NCBI RefSeq assembly: GCF_006874465.1
Contig: NZ_VIRL01000016.1
Location: 1 to 64,000, forward strand
Length of the DNA stretch: 64,000 nt
Direction: 5' to 3'
DNA from: Microbispora bryophytorum
Lineage (GTDB): Bacteria; Actinomycetota; Actinomycetes; Streptosporangiales; Streptosporangiaceae
Position numbers and translations under genes: made by a program. Numbering within the stretch: the first letter of the stretch is position 1; the number at the start of each line of letters is the position of its first letter. The notes beneath the pieces were generated by a model, which saw nothing but the letters and a program-made list of their open reading frames with translations, searched no databases and had not been told where the DNA came from. This document shows positions 60,263 to 64,000 of this stretch, piece by piece.

Positions 60263-61189
60263 ATGCGTGTGTTCGTCACCGGCGCCTCCGGCTGGATCGG
60301 CTCCGCCGTCGTCCCCGAGCTGATCGGAGCGGGGCACGAGGTCGTGGGCCTGGCGCGGTCCGACGCGTCGGCCGCCGCGCTCACCAGGGCCGGGGCGCAG
60401 GTGCGCCGCGGCACCATCGACGATCTCGACACCCTGCGGAGCGCGGCCGCGGAGTCGGACGGTGTGATCCACCTCGCGTTCAAGCACGACATCGCCTTCA
60501 CCGGCGACTTCCAGGGCGCCGCCGCCGCGGATCGCCGCGCCGTCGAGACGTTCGGCGAGGTGCTGGCGGGCTCCGACCGGCCGCTCGTCCTCGCCTCCGG
60601 CATCCTCGGGCTCGCGCCGGGGCGGGTGGCGACCGAGCGGGACGGGCGGGATTCCGGCTCCGCCGGGGCGCACGACGACGGCCCGCGGGTCCGGCAGGCC
60701 ACCGCGCTGAGGACGCTGGACCTCGCCTCCGACGGCGTCCGCTCGTCGGTGCTGCGCCTGCCCCCGACCGTGTACGGCGAGGGAGACCACGGCTTCATGG
60801 CGGCACTGGTCGGCATCGCCCGCGACAGGGGCGTCTCCGGTCACGTCGGCGACGGGTCCAACCGCTGGCCGGGGGTGCACCGGCTCGACGCCGCGCACCT
60901 GTTCCGCCTCGCGCTGGAGAAGGCTCCGGCGGGTTCGGTGCTGCACGCGGTCACCGACGAGGGCGTGCCGATCCGCGCCGTCGCCGAGGTGATCGGCCGC
61001 CACCTTGGACTGCCGGTGGTCTCGATCCCCAGCGAGGAGGCGGGCGAGCACTTCTCCTGGCTGGGCGCCATGATCGGAGCCGACGCCCCGGCGTCGAGCG
61101 CGCTGACCCGTGAACTGCTGGGATGGCAGCCGGTTCAGCCGGGGCTGATCGACGATCTGGACAAGGGCCACTACTTCCGCGCCGGGTGA
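60263..61189 (+). CDS. NAD(P)-dependent atypical SDR / epimerase-like protein
   Basis: 308 residues. MRVFVTGASGWIGSAVVPELIGAGHEVVGLARSDASAAALTRAGAQVRRGTIDDLDTLRSAAAESDGVIHLAF has the extended-SDR GxxGxxG nucleotide site. The usual YxxxK is not obvious, so catalysis may be reduced or different. VYGEGDHGFMAALVGIARDRGVSGHVGDGSNRWPGVHRLDAAHLFRLALEKAPAG is typical of the family. Under the divergent TetR. Confidence 0.87.
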   Translation: MRVFVTGASGWIGSAVVPELIGAGHEVVGLARSDASAAALTRAGAQVRRGTIDDLDTLRSAAAESDGVIHLAFKHDIAFTGDFQGAAAADRRAVETFGEVLAGSDRPLVLASGILGLAPGRVATERDGRDSGSAGAHDDGPRVRQATALRTLDLASDGVRSSVLRLPPTVYGEGDHGFMAALVGIARDRGVSGHVGDGSNRWPGVHRLDAAHLFRLALEKAPAGSVLHAVTDEGVPIRAVAEVIGRHLGLPVVSIPSEEAGEHFSWLGAMIGADAPASSALTRELLGWQPVQPGLIDDLDKGHYFRAG

Positions 61190-61222
61190 CCGGCGACCGC
61201 TCGGCGTGCCGGTGCGGGATCG

Positions 61223-61870
61223 TCAGGGGCGGGGGAGGGCGATGGAGGTCGCGATGTGCCCGTCGCTCACCACCCACCGGCCCGGCAGGGTGTTCGTCGC
61301 GATGGCCGGGTCGGCTTCCAGGAGCCGTGCGCGGAACGTGCCCGAGGGCTCGATGTCCACGATCGCCCCGGTGAAGTCGAGCCAGCGGCCGGTCAGCGGG
61401 AACCACACCTTGTAGACCGACTCCTTGGCGCTGAACAGGATCCTGTCCCAGCAGACCTCGCCGTCCGCGTCGCCCATCGCCCGCAGGGCCGCGATCTCCT
61501 GAGGGGAGGCGATGGTGGACAGGACCTCATCGGGCAGGGGTTCGTGCGGTTCCGCGTCGATGCCGACCGCGCGCGCGACGTCCGCGGAGGCGACGGCCGC
61601 CGCGCGATAGCCCGAGCAGTGCGTGATGCTGCCGACCGTGCCGGCGGGCCAGACGGGCGCGCCTCGCTCGCCGCGCGGAATAGGCACCGGCGTGACGCCG
61701 ATCCGGGCCAGCGCGAGCCTGGCGCAGTGGCGTCCGGTGACGAACTCGCGCCGCCGCCGGTCGACCGCCCGCGCGATGAGCGGCCTCTCCTCCGGGAACA
61801 GCGTCTCCTCCGGCACGTCGCCGAACTTCTCGGCCGACGCCACCCACGGAGGCAGGATCTCGTCGATCAC
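61223..61870 (-). CDS. 4'-phosphopantetheinyl transferase (EntD/Sfp type)
   Basis: 215 residues. Motifs: FPEERPLIARAVDRRRREFVTGRHCARLALARIG, IPRGERGAPVWPAGTVGSITHCSGYRAAAVA, AVGIDAEPHEPLPDEV (Mg2+ Asp/Glu) and ILFSAKESVYKVWFPLTGRWLDF (KESxxK). Moves the phosphopantetheine arm of CoA to carrier-protein Ser. No NRPS or PKS genes are in this window, so it must serve clusters elsewhere. Confidence 0.93.
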   Translation of the reverse strand: MIDEILPPWVASAEKFGDVPEETLFPEERPLIARAVDRRRREFVTGRHCARLALARIGVTPVPIPRGERGAPVWPAGTVGSITHCSGYRAAAVASADVARAVGIDAEPHEPLPDEVLSTIASPQEIAALRAMGDADGEVCWDRILFSAKESVYKVWFPLTGRWLDFTGAIVDIEPSGTFRARLLEADPAIATNTLPGRWVVSDGHIATSIALPRP

Positions 61871-62003
61871 GCGGCGGTTCCCGGCGCCGCGAACATCCCC
61901 TCCACCGACGCGGACATGTGTGGAGAGTACAGATCTCCGCGCCGCAGCGGAAGATCGATTCAGGCGGCCGTACGGGCGGGGCCCATCGCGCGGAGGACCC
62001 TCG

Positions 62004-62975
62004 CTAGCGGCGATCCCGGACGGTCAGGTCCTTCCCCTCCTCGCGGCGGTTCCGGTACTCGCTCGCGCCCACGGAGACCACGAGGCAGGCGCAGATGACC
62101 GCGAGCGACAGCCATACGGGGATCTTGTACACGTCCGCCAGGAGCATCTTCGCGCCGACGAACACGAGGATCGCCGCCAGGCCGTACCGCAGATAGCCGA
62201 AGCGGTGCATGGCCCCGGCCAGCAGGAAGTACATCGCGCGCAGCCCCAGGATCGCGAACGCGTTGGAGGTGAAGACGAGGAACGGCTCGGAGGTGACGGC
62301 GAAGATCGCCGGAATCGAGTCGACGGCGAAGACGATGTCGCTGGTCTCCACCGCGACCAGGACCGCCAGCAGCGGCGTCGCGGCCCATCGGCGCCCCGGC
62401 CGCCCGTCCTGCCCGTCCATGTCCTGCCGTACGAGGAACCGCTGGCCCTGGTAGGAGCCGGTGACGGGGATGAGCCGGCGCATCGCGCGCAGCACCGGGT
62501 TGCGGTCGGGGTGCACCTCGATCGCCGAATGCCTGGCCATCTTCACGCCGGTGTAGAGCAGGAACGCCCCGAAGATGTACAGGATCCAGTGGAAGCGGTC
62601 GATCAGGACGGCGCCCGCGCCGATGAACGCCGCGCGGAAGACCAGCGCGCCGAGCACGCCGAAGAACAGCACGCGATGCTGCAGCTCGCGTGGGACCGCG
62701 AAGAACGAGAACAGCAGCGCGATCACGAAGACGTTGTCGACGGCCAGGGACTTCTCGATGAGATAACCGGCCAGGTATTCCCCGCCCGCCTCCGGCCCCC
62801 AGACGAGCCAGACCACGACCCCGAAGCCGAGACCCAGGGCGATCCACACGCCCGACCAGCCCAGCGCCTCGCGGATGCCCACCACGTGGGCCCGGCGATG
62901 GGCGAACAGGTCCACGGCGAGCATGGCCAGGATGACCGCCAGAACCGCGGCCCAGATCCATAGGGGCACAGACAT
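62004..62975 (-). CDS. TerC/Alx family membrane protein (Mn2+ exporter-like)
   Basis: 323 residues, nine predicted helices. WIWAAVLAVILAMLAVDLFAHRRAHVVGIREALGWSGVWIALGL, EYLAGYLIEKSLAVDNVFVIALLFSFFAVP and AVLVAVETSDIVFAVDSIPAIFAVTSEPFLVFTSNAFAILGLRAMYFLL contain the conserved acidic membrane residues (E-K-S-L-A-V-D-N and E-T-S-D-I-x-F-A-V-D). The family exports or handles Mn2+. A yybP-ykoY-like leader lies directly upstream. Confidence 0.92.
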   Translation of the reverse strand: MSVPLWIWAAVLAVILAMLAVDLFAHRRAHVVGIREALGWSGVWIALGLGFGVVVWLVWGPEAGGEYLAGYLIEKSLAVDNVFVIALLFSFFAVPRELQHRVLFFGVLGALVFRAAFIGAGAVLIDRFHWILYIFGAFLLYTGVKMARHSAIEVHPDRNPVLRAMRRLIPVTGSYQGQRFLVRQDMDGQDGRPGRRWAATPLLAVLVAVETSDIVFAVDSIPAIFAVTSEPFLVFTSNAFAILGLRAMYFLLAGAMHRFGYLRYGLAAILVFVGAKMLLADVYKIPVWLSLAVICACLVVSVGASEYRNRREEGKDLTVRDRR

Positions 62976-63004
62976 CGTCTACCTCCTCACCGCCCCATGG
63001 GCGG

Positions 63005-63118
63005 GCTCGGAAGGCCGACGGTCTCCCCGTGCCACCGCCAGCGGTGACCCTCGCGCCGGGACGCCTTACGCGGCGGCCGTGATGACGACGCAGAGGAAGC
63101 CGGGTACTCCCCCTCGAT
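63005..63118 (-). ncRNA. yybP-ykoY (Mn2+) riboswitch candidate
   Basis: Minus-strand leader of the TerC gene. It carries GGGGGAGTACCC near 63112-63101, then CGTCGTCATCACGG (63091-63078), a GC-rich paired centre and GGGGAGACCG (about 63029-63019). These conserved blocks in this order match the Mn2+-sensing riboswitch class that commonly controls terC/alx. It ends about 30 bp before the ATG. Assigned by eye; a covariance search would settle it. Confidence 0.75.
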
Positions 63119-63141
63119 CTTTCACCAGAGTATTCATGCAA

Positions 63142-63450
63142 TCAGCTTCGTACGTCAACCGCCGCCCCGAGCAGTTCGAGGAGCTCGCCGATGTGCCGGT
63201 GCCGCTCTATCGGGTGGCGGAACGGGGCCAGCGGGTTGATCGTGTAGTGGTTGCGCCGCCCCACACGCTCACGGTGCAGGTAGCCCGCCGCCTCCAGGTC
63301 GGAGACGATCGTCTGGGCCGCCCGCTCGGTGATCCCGACCGACTGGGCGACGTCCCGTAGCCGGCTGTCGGGATCGCGGGACAGCGCGAGCAGGACGTGC
63401 GCGTGGTTGGTGAGGAACGTCCAGCCGCCCGCGGGGGAGGAGGTACTCAT
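63142..63450 (-). CDS. Winged-helix regulator
   Basis: 102 residues. TFLTNHAHVLLALSRDPDSRLRDVAQSVGITERAAQTIVSDLEAAGYLHRERVGRRNHYTINPLAPFRHPIERHRHIGELLELLG is a MarR/ArsR-like winged helix without metal ligands. SD GTATGAG-type weak. Followed by the TerC leader on the same strand. The gap 63451-63660 has nothing I can name. Confidence 0.82.
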   Translation of the reverse strand: MSTSSPAGGWTFLTNHAHVLLALSRDPDSRLRDVAQSVGITERAAQTIVSDLEAAGYLHRERVGRRNHYTINPLAPFRHPIERHRHIGELLELLGAAVDVRS

Positions 63451-63660
63451 ACCTCATTATGCGATGGCGGAGTCGCGGCAGCGGGGGTCGGTCACCCCGT
63501 CGCCGTGCCCGCCCGGGTCGCGGGCGACAGAAGCACGAGCCGCGCGCGGCATCCTCACCTCGCGCGCCAACGGCCTCGCCGAGGCGCCGCGCGGGCGGCT
63601 GGCCCGTGGTCCCCGGAGTGACCGTGCACGACCGGGGCGCGCGGCATGCGGCGTCGTGGG

Positions 63661-64000
63661 CTACAAATTCCAGTCGATGATCGGCCCCGCGGGCACGATG
63701 CGCATCGGGTTGATCTTCGGGTGGGTGCCGTAATAGTGCCGTTTGATGTGGTCGAAGTGCGTCGTGCCGCCGAAGGCCGGGTCCGCGTAGAGGTCCCGTG
63801 TGTAGCGCCAGAGGTTGGGGTAGTCGGCCAGGCGGCGGAGGTTCGCCTTGAAGTGGGTCACGTAGACCGTGTCGAACCGGGCCAGTGTGACCCACAGGCG
63901 GACGTCGGCCTCGGTGAGCCTGTCGCCGAACAGGTAGCGGCTGCCGGCCAGGCGCTCCTCGAGCTCGTCGAGCGCCGCGAACAACGTCGTCACGGCCGCG
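63661..64000 (-). CDS. Glutathionyl-hydroquinone reductase-like protein, C-terminal part
   Basis: Partial: the frame stays open to the window end, with 113 C-terminal residues visible. LEERLAGSRYLFGDRLTEADVRLWVTLARFDTVYVTHFKANLRRLADYPNLWRYTRDLYADPAFGGTTHFDHIKRHYYGTHPKINPMRIVPAGP is the GST-C domain of the ECM4/YqjG (Xi-class) family, with the typical TH-x-x-x-I-K-x-H-Y-Y motif. In actinobacteria such enzymes use mycothiol rather than glutathione to reduce conjugated quinones; that is inference. Confidence 0.9.
   Translation of the reverse strand, partial: AAVTTLFAALDELEERLAGSRYLFGDRLTEADVRLWVTLARFDTVYVTHFKANLRRLADYPNLWRYTRDLYADPAFGGTTHFDHIKRHYYGTHPKINPMRIVPAGPIIDWNL

Overview
The window is high-GC DNA with dense, bidirectional gene packing, frequent GTG/TTG starts, leaderless-looking genes, an IdeR-type iron box, clpP pairs, an M1 metallopeptidase lipoprotein and a GH6 glycosidase. 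This points to a chromosomal segment of a filamentous actinomycete; the protein styles (Rpn-family nucleases, second-copy style LigA, PopR-like regulator) fit the Streptosporangiales best, but that placement is inference.

Layout. 1-5.4 kb: DoxX-like membrane protein (cut by the window edge), a His-rich repeat protein, cytochrome bd oxidase cydAB, an MFS exporter and a YjbR protein; a DosR-like box suggests oxygen/redox control. 5.4-10.6 kb: a secreted GH6 enzyme, a GntR-MFS pair and a divergent dicarboxylate/amino-acid symporter, with a perfect 24-bp palindrome in front of gntR. 10.8-15.9 kb: a two-component system flanked by an M1 peptidase lipoprotein and a DD-carboxypeptidase whose upstream regions share two motifs. 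16-24.4 kb: TetR/TetX-like monooxygenase pair, ligA, TPR protein, HxlR regulator, LLM flavin oxidoreductase, F420-type reductase and an iron-boxed siderophore-interacting protein.

24.9-40.4 kb is the most interesting part: a RiPP biosynthetic locus that appears to be a hybrid. A plus-strand operon carries ABC ATPase, ABC permease, YcaO, TfuA, cytochrome P450 and an O-methyltransferase. A minus-strand operon carries a 93-residue candidate precursor ending in a C-x-C-G-x-W segment and Ser-Gly repeats, a radical SAM/SPASM maturase, a PqqD-like recognition protein and a flavin monooxygenase. The two operons, 15 kb apart and convergent, start from near-identical promoters of about 75 bp (22 identical bases, then conserved blocks at identical spacing), which ties them into one system. 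A small LuxR-type HTH protein sits beside the first promoter. Between the two operons lies a quinone reductase/MFS/FMN reductase/TetR cassette that may or may not belong.

40.6-49.5 kb: clpP pair with a PopR-like XRE regulator, an HTH protein, KptA, a SCO0854-like TerD-type protein, and an Rpn nuclease/HNH endonuclease/PUA-like segment that contains the debris of a tandem duplication. 49.5-53.5 kb: CocE hydrolase, DUF3237 and FAD monooxygenase operon under a divergent MarR. 53.6-58.7 kb: small acidic protein, then SMP-30 lactonase, zinc alcohol dehydrogenase and a large FAD/Fe-S oxidoreductase. 59-64 kb: YceI, TetR/SDR pair, Sfp-type phosphopantetheinyl transferase, TerC with an apparent yybP-ykoY (Mn2+) riboswitch, a winged-helix regulator and the end of a glutathionyl-hydroquinone reductase-like gene.

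Short in-frame tandem repeats recur at gene junctions and in linkers throughout, especially in the RiPP locus where last codons plus stop codon are repeated.
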